Source: Chroococcus sp. FPU101 (GTDB lineage Bacteria > Cyanobacteriota > Cyanobacteriia > Cyanobacteriales > Microcystaceae). From it: DNA of 64,000 nucleotides. The stretch is taken from NCBI RefSeq assembly GCF_017312365.1, contig NZ_BLJI01000003.1, forward strand, positions 186,001-250,000, read 5' to 3'. The translations under genes and the position numbers were made by a program. This document shows, piece after piece, positions 37,811 through 46,631 of this stretch; the first letter of the stretch is position 1; each line of letters starts with the position of its first letter. The notes beneath the pieces were generated by a model. The model saw nothing but the letters and a program-made list of their open reading frames with translations. It ran no database searches and had not been told where the DNA came from.

Positions 37811-38616
37811 AAATAGCCGTTATCTCTTGTATTCACGGGAATATTAAAGCCCTCAATGCTGTTTTACGGGATATCGCTCAAAACACCTGTGATCAAATTT
37901 ATTGTTTGGGAGATTTAGTGGGATATGGCCCCTATCCAAATGAAGTCGTTGAAACGATTGCTGCACTAGAAATACCTACCGTACAGGGATGCTGGGATGA
38001 GGATATTATAGAAGGATTAAATGCTTGTGAGTGTAGTTATCCGTCTCTTTTAGCAGAAAGAAGAGGAAAAATCGCCCATGAATGGACAAACCAACAAATT
38101 ACCTCAGAAAATCGTGATTTTTTAGCACAACTTCCCCATACTCTCAAAAAAAATAACCTTTGTTTTGTACACGGAAGTCCTCACAGTAATCATGAATATC
38201 TTTTACCTGAAATCGATTCTTTTACGGCATTAGAACGAGTGTTATCATCGGGTGCAGATATTTTATTCTGCGGTCATACTCATATTCCCTATGTACGTTC
38301 ATTAAAATCGGGAAATTTACAAATCAGTGTTATTAAACCGCAGGAAAACGAGCATCTAAGTTTTACAGCACCCCTGAAGCGCATCATTAATGTTGGTTCA
38401 GTAGGTGAACCGCGTCACGGTCGCCCAAATGCAACTTATGTTATTTATAACACTGATACGGATACTGTAACTTTGCGAGAAATTGAATATGATTACCAGT
38501 CGGTTTGTGCCGAAATTATTGAAGTCGGTTTACCTTCGATCTTTGCTTGGCGTTTAGCAAAAGGTCTAGAATTCGCCGAAAAAGCCGATGATCCAACTCA
38601 TATATGTGAACGCTAG
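37807..38616 (+). CDS. Metallophosphoesterase-fold protein with Cys in metal site
   Basis: 269 aa, YfcE/MPE family. Kept motifs are GDLVGYGP (Asp36), HGSPH (122-126) and CGHTH (155-159). Two usual metal ligands are replaced by cysteine: the SDxHGN motif reads SCIHGN (Cys8), and the GNHD motif reads GCWD (Cys62, with the catalytic His lost). Cys ligands favour zinc. Second gene of the Zur-box operon, translationally coupled to the CobW-like gene. It may be a zinc-binding or altered-activity relative rather than a normal phosphatase. Confidence 0.8.
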   Translation: MKIAVISCIHGNIKALNAVLRDIAQNTCDQIYCLGDLVGYGPYPNEVVETIAALEIPTVQGCWDEDIIEGLNACECSYPSLLAERRGKIAHEWTNQQITSENRDFLAQLPHTLKKNNLCFVHGSPHSNHEYLLPEIDSFTALERVLSSGADILFCGHTHIPYVRSLKSGNLQISVIKPQENEHLSFTAPLKRIINVGSVGEPRHGRPNATYVIYNTDTDTVTLREIEYDYQSVCAEIIEVGLPSIFAWRLAKGLEFAEKADDPTHICER

Positions 38617-38626
38617 GGGGGGGACT

Positions 38627-39313
38627 ATGTGGGCAATTTTAAGTGGGATAGAGGGCAATCTAACCGCATATGAAGCAGTTTTAGAAGACCTCTCCGAATC
38701 AGTCGAATCATTGTATATTTTAGGGGATTTGGTGGGGATTCGAGGAGACAGCGACAAACTCATTCAGCGTGTACAGTTTCCCTATTTAGACGAACTAGAA
38801 CCGAATATCTGTTTAGGTTGGTGGGAAGAACAGTGTTTTATTCTACATGGTATCGGCAAAACAGGAGAACCCACCGAGTTAATCGAGCAATATGGTACAG
38901 AGATTATTAAAACTTTATGGAATGCTGTTTCTCATGAGTCGGTGGAATGGTTACGAGGTTTAGATTTTGGTTTTGTTGAACTCGATTTATTATTGATTCA
39001 TGGTAGCAGTATCAGTGTCAGTGAAGCGTTAAACCCTCAGACCCCCGCTTGGTTAATGCTAGATAGAATACAACGAATGCAAGTCAATCAGCTTTTTTGT
39101 GGACGATCAGGACAAACTTTTATCTATGATGTACAAGAAGGTTCTTTAGTGGATTCTGTTCAAACCTTAGATCATCAACACACACAAACCGTATCTACAT
39201 CTAATAAACGTGTTGTCGGGGTGGGAAATGTCGGCAAAGAATTCGGTAAAGCAACTTATACTCTTTATCACCCCCATAACAATAAAGTTGAGTTTAAAAC
39301 AGTGATCTATTAA
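38627..39313 (+). CDS. Degenerate metallophosphoesterase-fold protein
   Basis: 228 aa from ATG 38627, preceded by a GGGGGGGA ribosome-binding site. It follows the fold of the upstream gene but has lost nearly all ligands: SDxHGN reads SGIEGN, GNHD reads GWWEE and GHTH reads GRSG. Only GDLVG and the IHGS segment remain. It is a probable pseudoenzyme, third gene of the zinc-type operon, perhaps a partner subunit of the second. Starts 10 bp after the previous stop. Confidence 0.72.
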   Translation: MWAILSGIEGNLTAYEAVLEDLSESVESLYILGDLVGIRGDSDKLIQRVQFPYLDELEPNICLGWWEEQCFILHGIGKTGEPTELIEQYGTEIIKTLWNAVSHESVEWLRGLDFGFVELDLLLIHGSSISVSEALNPQTPAWLMLDRIQRMQVNQLFCGRSGQTFIYDVQEGSLVDSVQTLDHQHTQTVSTSNKRVVGVGNVGKEFGKATYTLYHPHNNKVEFKTVIY

Positions 39314-39593
39314 CTCGAAAAATCGAAGTCATCTATAAATGATCGCCACATTAATAATACTAACGACGACAAACGGCAATAAAATTAAACAAATCTTGTA
39401 GAAATACAACTACGGTAGGGCATACCGAAAGTAAACGTGCAGGCGTGAGAACCACCTAGGTAAGAATGATATTACAAGGCCGAATACGTTTAAGTGGACT
39501 CGTTAAATCAAGAATCTCACGCCCTAAAAAGGCGGAGAGAGTGTCAAATCCTGTATTCAGAAAAATAGGAATTTAATTTCTTTTTTTTTCTCA
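39314..39593. repeat. Relic right end of an IS200/IS605-like element
   Basis: The 39512-39547 stretch reads GAATCTCACGCCC-TAAAAA-GGCGG and then GTGTCAA. It closely follows the right end of the TnpB element (GAATCCTAGCC-GTAAAA-GGCGG, then GTTGTCAA at about 21077-21106). The preceding 39430-39470 (AACGTGCAGGCGTGAGAACC) resembles the omegaRNA end of cyanobacterial tnpB elements. No tnpB frame remains, so it is a solo end or non-coding derivative. Confidence 0.5.
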
Positions 39594-40967
39594 TCAATAA
39601 TCTGCTAAGGATAAGTGAATTGTAAAAATACTACCTTTGCCTAGTTCACTTTGTACATTTATACTACCCTGATGAGCTTGTACAATAGCAGAAGCGATCG
39701 CTAATCCTAATCCTGAACCTCCTGTTTTGCGAGAACGTGCGCTATCCACTCGATAGAAGCGATCAAAAATTCGTTGCTGTTCAGAAAGTGGAATACCAAT
39801 ACCTGTATCATGGATCTCAATTATTCCATAATGATCAACACGATTTAATGTAACTTGTATTTTTCCTGTAGTAGGTGTGTACTGAATTGCATTGATGATT
39901 AAATTAGAAACCAGTCGATACAGTTGTTCTAGATTCCCTTTCACATTGAGGGATTGATTGACTAAAATATTTTTAGTTAGTGTAATGTCGGCTGATATAG
40001 CGAGTGCGGATAATTCTTCAACTAAATCACTAACAAGATCATTAAGACAACACAATTGATTAAGCTGTGTCATTGGTTGTCTATCTAAGCGGGATAATAG
40101 CAGTAGATCATTTACCAGTGTGGCTAATCTTCGATTTTGTCGTTCAATAGTCGTTAAAATTTCTTGTGTTTCTAAAGGATCTAAACGATTTCTAGTTGAT
40201 TCTATAGTTGCTAAGATAGCTGCTAATGGGGTGCGTAATTCATGGGCTACATCTGCTGTAAACTGTTGAATTTGCTGATAAGATTGATAGATGGGTTTCA
40301 TGGCTAATCCTGCTAACCACCAACTAGAAGCCCCAATTACAAGCAGAACGATCGGCAAACCTAAAAATAAAATTAATCTAATCGTTGAAAGATAATCATC
40401 AAATTCTTGAAAACTTTTTCCGATTTGTAAGTATCCCCAGTTATCGTGATGATTTGTGTGTAATGTTAAAGTAATCTGATGATAGCGTTTTCCTTTTTGA
40501 TTTTGAATAATTTGCCATTGTTGATCAATAGGAAATGAAGAGACTTGCGGAGGCATTCCGACAAAGGCAAGCAGACATCCTTTTGTATTTAATAAACGTA
40601 AATAATAGTTACCTTGTCCGATTACACTTAAGACATGACGATTGGATACTTTAGGTTTATCAATAGCAACAGAACAGTTGTTATTAGAATAAAGTTCAGA
40701 AAAACAAGAATTACCCTGAGTGCAAAGATCGGGTAAAAGCTGATAAACAAGCGGTTCAAGCTGTCCGACGTTTTGCAATTTAAGCTCTAGATTATCATGT
40801 ATCGTTCCTGCTACTGAAGTGATTTCTCGATCAATTGCCACCATATGAGCATGAGCGATCGCCTTATATACCCCAAATCCTGATAGACTTAAGATAATCC
40901 CCATAACGCCCGCATACCAAAACGCCAAACGTACACGAGTTTGATTAAATAAGCTATTTTGCTGCAT
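39594..40967 (-). CDS. rppB: Sensor histidine kinase, RppB/NrsS-like
   Basis: 457 aa, N-terminal membrane segment (about 15-35), periplasmic sensor domain with several Cys and His residues, second membrane segment (about 200-222), HisKA box FTADVAHELRTPLAAILATI and HATPase_c (NLIINAIQYTP, DTGIGIP, GSGLGLAIAS). The N-terminus (QQNSLFNQTRVRLAFWYAGV) is like cyanobacterial RppB/NrsS, a redox and nickel sensor. No nrs efflux genes are nearby. It overlaps the regulator gene by 14 bp. Confidence 0.8.
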   Translation of the reverse strand: MQQNSLFNQTRVRLAFWYAGVMGIILSLSGFGVYKAIAHAHMVAIDREITSVAGTIHDNLELKLQNVGQLEPLVYQLLPDLCTQGNSCFSELYSNNNCSVAIDKPKVSNRHVLSVIGQGNYYLRLLNTKGCLLAFVGMPPQVSSFPIDQQWQIIQNQKGKRYHQITLTLHTNHHDNWGYLQIGKSFQEFDDYLSTIRLILFLGLPIVLLVIGASSWWLAGLAMKPIYQSYQQIQQFTADVAHELRTPLAAILATIESTRNRLDPLETQEILTTIERQNRRLATLVNDLLLLSRLDRQPMTQLNQLCCLNDLVSDLVEELSALAISADITLTKNILVNQSLNVKGNLEQLYRLVSNLIINAIQYTPTTGKIQVTLNRVDHYGIIEIHDTGIGIPLSEQQRIFDRFYRVDSARSRKTGGSGLGLAIASAIVQAHQGSINVQSELGKGSIFTIHLSLADY

Positions 40968-41655
40968 GAGAATTTAAACGATAGCCAACTCCGTGTAGGG
41001 TTTCAATTAATTCCCCACAGTTGAGTGTTTCTAATTTACGACGTAACAAGCGAATTTGAGCCGCTACTACATTACTAACAGGTTCGGCTCCAATTTCCCA
41101 GATTTGATTCCGAATTTGTTCGCTTTTTAGAATTTGATTTGGATGTTCCATGAGATACTCTAATAGTTGAAACTCTTTTGTAGTTAAAGTAATTACTTGT
41201 TGTTGTCCAAAATGCGCTTCAACATAAACGGTACGTGTGCCATAATCAAGTGTTAGTCTATTAACCTGTAATCTTTGGGGATGAAGTTGTGGCGATCGTC
41301 TTTGTAAAGCGCGAATTCTCGCTAGTAATTCTGCACGACGAAACGGTTTAACCAGATAGTCGTCTGCACCTGCATCAAGACCTTCTACCTTATCTTCTAA
41401 TTGATCTTTTGCTGTTAACATTAAAATTAATAACGGACAATTTTTTGTTCTCAATCGTCTACACAGTTCAATTCCCGATAGCCCAGGTAACAACCAATCA
41501 AAAATAGCTAAAGTATAATCTGTCCATTTATTCTGTAGATAAGACCAAGCTTCATCGCCATTTTGTACCCAGTCAACAATATATTTTTCCTGAGTTAAAA
41601 TTCTTTTAATTGCTTCTCCTAAATCTGTTTCATCCTCAACTAACAAAACCCTCAT
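40954..41655 (-). CDS. rppA: OmpR-family response regulator, RppA/NrsR-like
   Basis: 233 aa. Receiver domain: LLVEDETDLGEAI acidic pair, phosphoacceptor Asp53 in IFDWLLPGLSG, and KPF. A C-terminal winged helix (LTTKEFQLLEYLMEHPNQIL) ends GVGYRL. It is the cognate regulator of the kinase beside it; the first gene of the pair. RppA controls photosynthesis genes by redox and NrsR controls nickel efflux in cyanobacteria. The target here is not known. Confidence 0.85.
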   Translation of the reverse strand: MRVLLVEDETDLGEAIKRILTQEKYIVDWVQNGDEAWSYLQNKWTDYTLAIFDWLLPGLSGIELCRRLRTKNCPLLILMLTAKDQLEDKVEGLDAGADDYLVKPFRRAELLARIRALQRRSPQLHPQRLQVNRLTLDYGTRTVYVEAHFGQQQVITLTTKEFQLLEYLMEHPNQILKSEQIRNQIWEIGAEPVSNVVAAQIRLLRRKLETLNCGELIETLHGVGYRLNSHAAK

Positions 41656-41757
41656 ACAATTTACTACCGATTATTTGAGCTAACTTGTTCATTATCCAAT
41701 ATTAAATAAAAGCTTTGATTTCTATAGTTTTGCTAAAGTGCTAATCAATCATCATCT

Positions 41758-42465
41758 TTAATTTCGTCGTTTTCGCTTCACAATATAACTACCTGGGCGA
41801 CGTTCTTTTGTATTAGTTTTCCCAGTACCCCCTAATTCTTGACTCACTTGTCTAAAAACATCCCGACGCAGATAAGGATATTCTCCCACCCAGAGATTTT
41901 GTTGCGGTAGATATACATCTGTAATTTGAGAAATTGTCTCTAAATCGGGTTGTTTGGATAAGACTAATAATTCGGCAACTGCACCTGGACGAATACCTTT
42001 ATAGATGCGACGTAATGGGGCTTGTACCGTGACTTTAAACCCAGATTGATCCCCTACTAATAGATTAATCCGTTTTTCGATATTTTCAATAATTACAAGA
42101 TCACCGCGTTGATTAACGGTTTCTTCTTCTCCCACTAATTCTTCAGTAATAAACGCATCTAAAACCCTACCACGCCAAAAACCACTATAGGGAATACGAC
42201 GATAAGTATTATTTCTGAGACTGGCTAAATAAACAGGACACCATAACCAATAGAGTCCCGCAATAATATCTAAAATTAGTTTAATCGTAAATCCACCTGG
42301 CCCGAATAAGTTTCCCACTAACCAAGTGATGGTTAAAGCTACCACCGAAATGAGTAAACGTCTTAATAAATCTGACCATTTGCCCCAATAATAACCATAC
42401 TGCGCTCCAGTAGCAATAATGGGGATAATCTGTTCAAAAGTTTCACGAGTGAGAGGAACAAGCAT
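41758..42465 (-). CDS. Conserved cyanobacterial membrane protein
   Basis: 235 aa. Two membrane segments near residues 35-55 and 62-85 (ALTITWLVGNLFGPG; IIAGLYWLWCPVYLA), then a hydrophilic C-terminal domain that looks like a cytoplasmic OB- or beta-rich module (YRRIPYSGFWRGRV, NLLVGDQSGFKVTVQAPLRR, IRPGAVAELLV). A family seen widely in cyanobacteria, of unknown function. Ends in a basic tail. It starts 50 bp after the frameshifted dapB, so may share its operon. Confidence 0.65.
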   Translation of the reverse strand: MLVPLTRETFEQIIPIIATGAQYGYYWGKWSDLLRRLLISVVALTITWLVGNLFGPGGFTIKLILDIIAGLYWLWCPVYLASLRNNTYRRIPYSGFWRGRVLDAFITEELVGEEETVNQRGDLVIIENIEKRINLLVGDQSGFKVTVQAPLRRIYKGIRPGAVAELLVLSKQPDLETISQITDVYLPQQNLWVGEYPYLRRDVFRQVSQELGGTGKTNTKERRPGSYIVKRKRRN

Positions 42466-42515
42466 AGTTTCAGTTATTAGTCATCAGTCATCAGATTTTA
42501 TTGATTTATGTTTTT

Positions 42516-43342
42516 CTAGAGAATCTTTTCTAAACCATAAACTAAGCTTTTAAGTTCAGTCACTTTACGAATGGAGAGTAAGACACCTGGCATATAACAA
42601 GACCGATCGCTGGTATCATGTCTAAGGGTGTAAATTTCACCTAGTGCGCCAAAAATTACCTCTTGATGGGCGATTAAACCAGGTAAACGAATACTGTGGA
42701 TGTTAATATTTTCGCCAACAATACCGCCTCTAGCTCCTTTGATTGTTTCTTTTTCCTTGACTTTTTGTGGATTATATGCACTACCTAGTTCGGATAAAAG
42801 TTCAGCCGTTTTGATAGCGGTTCCACTGGGTGCATCGGCTTTTTGATTGTGGTGTAGTTCGATGATTTCAACGTGTTCAAAATATTGGGATGCTTGCAAT
42901 GCAGCTTGTTGTAAGAGTACCATCCCGATACTGAAATTAGGAATAATTAAACATCCTGTACTTGCTTTTTCGGCAAATTCGGCAAGATCTTGAATTTGCA
43001 CGGGGGTTAGTCCCGTTGTACCAACCACAGGACGCACCCCATAGGCGATCGCACTCCGCACATTATCGTAAACCCCTTCAGGATGGGTAAAATCGACCAT
43101 TACGCCTTGTACTTTTTCTTGGGTAGCCAGCACCAAAATACTTTGTAAATCGTCTAAAACAGGCACTTCTAAGGCACCACAGCCCGCGATTTCGCCGATG
43201 TCCTCGCCTCGATTTCAGGGTTGCGATCGACTGCACCAACTAACATCAGATCGTCTGCATTGGCGATCGCTTTGATGACTTCGCGTCCCATTTTTCCAGC
43301 CGCGCCGTTGACTACTACGGGTATCGGTGCATTCATCGTCAT
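42516..43342 (-). pseudogene. dapB: DapB, dihydrodipicolinate reductase, apparent frameshift
   Basis: The start is at ATG 43342. PVVVNGAAGKMGREVIKAIA is the Rossmann NAD(P)H loop, followed by [12 protein letters not shown]. The frame then breaks at about 43207. Adding one G to GAGGCG gives [20 protein letters not shown] and rejoins the long frame. The rest contains the catalytic loop [15 protein letters not shown] and the substrate-binding region. The restored protein is 275 aa, the normal length. DapB makes tetrahydrodipicolinate for lysine and diaminopimelate, so its loss should be lethal. An assembly error is the leading explanation. Confidence 0.85.
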
Positions 43343-43389
43343 TGTGATAGATTTATTCTAGGTTCCTTTTGCAATTGTAAACGAATTGA

Positions 43390-44598
43390 CTACCCTTTTG
43401 AGGCTTGGGGACTCCATCCTCGAAAGATATTAGGATGAATGGCAGAAGTGGGAAACAAATCTTTAAAAATAGTACGACGTTGTTCAAGGGGTTCATCTGC
43501 TATGTTCCACAAACTTTCATAGAAGAAAAACGAAACACCAGCAAAACCATTTTCACGAGCGATTTTAACTTGTTCAGCAATATTTTTTCGATTAACGGGA
43601 CGACCTTTTAAACCTGAGAGAATACCAATTCCTACAGGGATATGAGTTTTAGCCAGTTGTAATTCACTTTTTTGTAATTCCCGAATATAATCATTGATAT
43701 TAGAGCGATAGACTTGGATCACTAATTCTTCAATTAAACCCATACGTTCCCAGGTATGCCAATCTAAAAGAAAAGCTTCTAAAGAGAAAGTTTGAGGATT
43801 TGGGGACACGGAAACAACAGCCTCAGAATTATTAAGTTTAATGGCTTGAACTAACTGCTCCATATATGCTGTAATTTTATCTGCTCTCCATTGAATCCAA
43901 TCTTTATCTAAATGATTAGTAGGTGGTAATTTTCCTTGATGTTCTTGTTGATAAAGTTGTACGGTGAGTGAATCATAACCAAAATCAGACGGATAACCAA
44001 AATGATCATCAAATTGAATCCCATCAATGTCATAATTATTCAATAACTCAACGACTAAATCTGTAATAAATTCTTGGACTTCGGGATGTAAAGGATTTAA
44101 CCAAACACGTTGATGTACCTTTCCTTCTAACCAAATAGTACTTTTGTCTCGACGTTGAGTTAACCATTCAGGATGACGTTTTGCTAATTCCGAGTCTGCG
44201 GGTGCCATAAAACCAAATTCAAACCAAGGAATAACCGTCATTCCTTTTCGATGTCCTTGATCTAAAATTTCTTGGATAATATCTCGATTTTGTAATGCTT
44301 CAGTGGGATCGATTTCTTTTCCGATCACTTGTTTAGCGACTTTACTAGGATACAGCGTATATCCCCAATTCCACACCGTCGGATAAAGAGTATTGAAATT
44401 CAGTTGTTTAAGAGTAGAAATTGATTCAGTTAGTTTTTGTTTGCTAAATAATATATCACTATCAATATTCGTTAACCAAACCCCTCGCAGTTCCGATGAT
44501 TGAGATAAAGGGAAAGATAAGACTTTTTGGGATTCTAAGCTAATTAATAGTACTAGGCTGAGAAAAAATAGAAAAATATATTGAAAACGATAAAACAT
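43390..44598 (-). CDS. Glycoside hydrolase family 10-like (DUF187) secreted protein
   Basis: 402 aa. Signal peptide at residues 1-30 (IFLFFLSLVLLISLE). GHL10/DUF187 domain: SSELRGVWLTNIDSDILFSK, NTLYPTVWNWGYTLYP, VIPWFEFGFM, WLNPLHPEVQ, and the acidic DGIQFDDHFGYP, a likely catalytic site. It probably acts on cell-wall or surface glycans outside the cell. The substrate is unknown. Confidence 0.85.
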   Translation of the reverse strand: MFYRFQYIFLFFLSLVLLISLESQKVLSFPLSQSSELRGVWLTNIDSDILFSKQKLTESISTLKQLNFNTLYPTVWNWGYTLYPSKVAKQVIGKEIDPTEALQNRDIIQEILDQGHRKGMTVIPWFEFGFMAPADSELAKRHPEWLTQRRDKSTIWLEGKVHQRVWLNPLHPEVQEFITDLVVELLNNYDIDGIQFDDHFGYPSDFGYDSLTVQLYQQEHQGKLPPTNHLDKDWIQWRADKITAYMEQLVQAIKLNNSEAVVSVSPNPQTFSLEAFLLDWHTWERMGLIEELVIQVYRSNINDYIRELQKSELQLAKTHIPVGIGILSGLKGRPVNRKNIAEQVKIARENGFAGVSFFFYESLWNIADEPLEQRRTIFKDLFPTSAIHPNIFRGWSPQASKG

Positions 44599-44716
44599 AT
44601 AGATATCGAGAAAAAGATCCTGATATAGTGATCGTTAACTGATCGTTTCTGTTCCTCATGACTCAATAATTAGATTATAATATCAAATTAATCAACTTAT
44701 TTTAGAAAGATATAGT

Positions 44717-44947
44717 ATGTCATCTACAGCAATTGATGAAGTAGTAAAAATGATGGAAGATTTACCAGTTGATCTTCAAGATAGACTTGTAGAACATATG
44801 CGAGAGTATGTTGATGATTTACTAGAGGAAAAACGATGGGATGAATCTTTTAATAAAACAGAAAATCAATTAATAATTGCTGCTAAACGAGCTAAACAAA
44901 AAATTGCAGAAGGTAAAGCAGTAGAACTAAATTATAATCTGCTATGA
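44717..44947 (+). CDS. Antitoxin-like small protein with truncated partner
   Basis: 76 aa: IDEVVKMMEDLPVDLQDRLV, then EEKRWDESFNKT, then AAKRAKQKIAEGKA. This resembles the helical antitoxins seen before RelE-type toxins in cyanobacteria. The next ATG overlaps its stop (ATGA at 44944) and reads MKSAVLLIFLLLLIR before a stop. That is not a RelE-like toxin and may be only a truncated start. It is probably an orphan antitoxin. Confidence 0.5.
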   Translation: MSSTAIDEVVKMMEDLPVDLQDRLVEHMREYVDDLLEEKRWDESFNKTENQLIIAAKRAKQKIAEGKAVELNYNLL

Positions 44948-44976
44948 AATCTGCTGTACTTCTGATTTTTCTCCTT

Positions 44977-46107
44977 TTACTGATTCGATAAACTTCTGGG
45001 ATCTAAGGCATCACGTAAACCGTCACCTAATAAATTAAACGCTAAAACTGTCAGAATAATTAATATAGCAGGTGGCCAAATTAGCCAAGGTTGTAGAACA
45101 ATAATTGAGGCATTTGTGGCAACAGATAATAAATTTCCCCAACTTGGATCAGGTTGTTGTATTCCTAAACCAATTAGACTTAAAACCGATTCTAAGGCAA
45201 TAAATCCAGGCACAGCTAAGGTTGCAGAAATAATAATATAGCTGGCAGTTTGGGGCAAAATATGGCGTACAATAATATACAGTGGATTGGCTCCTAATGC
45301 TTTGGCTGCTTGCACAAATTCTTGTTCTTTGAGTGATAAAACTTGTCCACGAATTACTCTAGCTAGTCCAGACCAACCGATAAAAGATGTAATTAAAACA
45401 ATTAATAAAAATCGTTGTGCGCTACTTAATCCAGGGGGTAAAACGGCAGCTAAAGCTACTAAAAGATAAATCCCTGGAATGGTCATTAAAACTTCGACTA
45501 AGCGCATGAGAACGGCATCTAACCAGCCACCAAAATAGCCCGAAATCCCACCGATTAACATTCCTAAAGGAAAAGATATCGCTACGCCAATTAAACCAAT
45601 AAATAAGCTAATTCTACCACCAAATAATAGACGACTAAATTGATCTCTCCCCTGTTCATCAGTTCCAAGTATATTAATTTTTCCTTTTCCTTCAGTACCA
45701 AATAAATGACGGTCTATTTTAATTCCTTTAAAAAGAGTAACTTCTTCAAAACGGGGTGGTAATGGAAGACGAATTTGTAAAAATTGATAAGGTGTTCCTT
45801 TTGTAAATAATCTAATTGGTGACGGTTGAGTAAAATCTTCAATAATTTTGCGATCGCCTGTTTCTAAATTTGTCGGACTTTGGCTAGTTGGATAAACATG
45901 AGGCCCGATCCATTGTCCTTTGTTTTCTCCTCCCTGTGCTTGAAAATAGATCTTTGTTGGAGGTAATAAAGAGCCATCAACTTGTGAAGAATAAGCATCA
46001 TAAGGAGCTACAAAATCAGCCGCAATTACCATTAGATAGAATACTAATAATAGAATTGCACCAAAACGAGCTAAAGGATTATTTCTAAGTTTACGCCACC
46101 AGTCCAT
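44977..46107 (-). CDS. ABC transporter permease, OppC/DppC type
   Basis: 376 aa. N-terminal membrane anchor (ARFGAILLLVFYLMVIA) and the LFGTDEQGRDQFSRLLFGGR block are characteristic of OppC/DppC oligopeptide or nickel permeases. An unusually long insert (about 40-145) precedes it. The EAA loop is EQEFVQAAKALGANPLYIIVR, followed by the family's HILPQ. It is alone here. Its OppB, ATPase and binding-protein partners are outside the window. Confidence 0.9.
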   Translation of the reverse strand: MDWWRKLRNNPLARFGAILLLVFYLMVIAADFVAPYDAYSSQVDGSLLPPTKIYFQAQGGENKGQWIGPHVYPTSQSPTNLETGDRKIIEDFTQPSPIRLFTKGTPYQFLQIRLPLPPRFEEVTLFKGIKIDRHLFGTEGKGKINILGTDEQGRDQFSRLLFGGRISLFIGLIGVAISFPLGMLIGGISGYFGGWLDAVLMRLVEVLMTIPGIYLLVALAAVLPPGLSSAQRFLLIVLITSFIGWSGLARVIRGQVLSLKEQEFVQAAKALGANPLYIIVRHILPQTASYIIISATLAVPGFIALESVLSLIGLGIQQPDPSWGNLLSVATNASIIVLQPWLIWPPAILIILTVLAFNLLGDGLRDALDPRSLSNQ

Positions 46108-46170
46108 AATAATTTATTTCTCTATAGACATTAATCGATTTTTCGGTACGGGAATAGAGCGACCATTTGC

Positions 46171-46329
46171 TTATGCAGTTTCAATCCATTCTTGTCTGAT
46201 TATTTCAGCATTCTTTACAGCCTCTTGACAAGTTAGTCCATCAGCCATACATCCCGCTAACTCTGGAACTTCAACAATAAAAGCGTTGTCTTCTTCACTC
46301 CAATAAATTACTAATTCATATTTAATCAT
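46171..46329 (-). CDS. hicB: HicB-type antitoxin
   Basis: A 52-codon frame from ATG 46329: MIKYELVIYWSEEDNAFIVE, then PELAGCMADGLTCQEAVKN, then IRQEWIE. The HicB pattern of a beta sheet plus PELPGC...G.T..EA is clear. It overlaps the 3' end of the broken hicA gene by 8 bp. With the toxin inactive, it would be an orphan. Confidence 0.7.
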   Translation of the reverse strand: MIKYELVIYWSEEDNAFIVEVPELAGCMADGLTCQEAVKNAEIIRQEWIETA

Positions 46330-46580
46330 TTTGATTTACCAACCGATACTTAATGATTAAGGTTCTAACTTGTTTAACTTGATAAGATTTAGCTTTTGCT
46401 CCTTTGGATTGTAAATTAATTATTTCCTCTACATTTTTTTTACTAAATATATAATGCTCTCCTTTAATTCTCTCCTCAAAACTAACGCGTAACAAAAGTT
46501 GACGCAATTTCTGAAAAATCTATATTTGCATCTGATGTACCACTCAAAATCTTCTGACGTAGCTTTTCATATTTTCCTAT
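46322..46580 (-). pseudogene. hicA: HicA-type toxin, frameshifted and without start codon
   Basis: Frame 1 gives GKYEKLRQKILSGTSDANI and DFSE, then a one-base insertion shifts to RQLLLRVSFEERIKGEHYIF, ending RTLIIKYRL. Dropping one A in GAAATTG restores DFSELRQLLLRVSFEERIKG, the HicA dsRBD-like mRNA interferase core with its catalytic His (GEHYIF). The expected ATG position holds ATA (46578-46580), so the start is also lost. Two lesions point to real decay. Confidence 0.7.
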
Positions 46581-46631
46581 TGATAATTTAGCTAATTACA
46601 ATATCTACATTATTTTTGTAGGTTAGAAATA

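Noticed and set aside
39594-41655. Complete nickel-resistance locus
   Set aside because: The regulator pair is NrsRS/RppAB-like, but no nrsBACD efflux genes are beside it.
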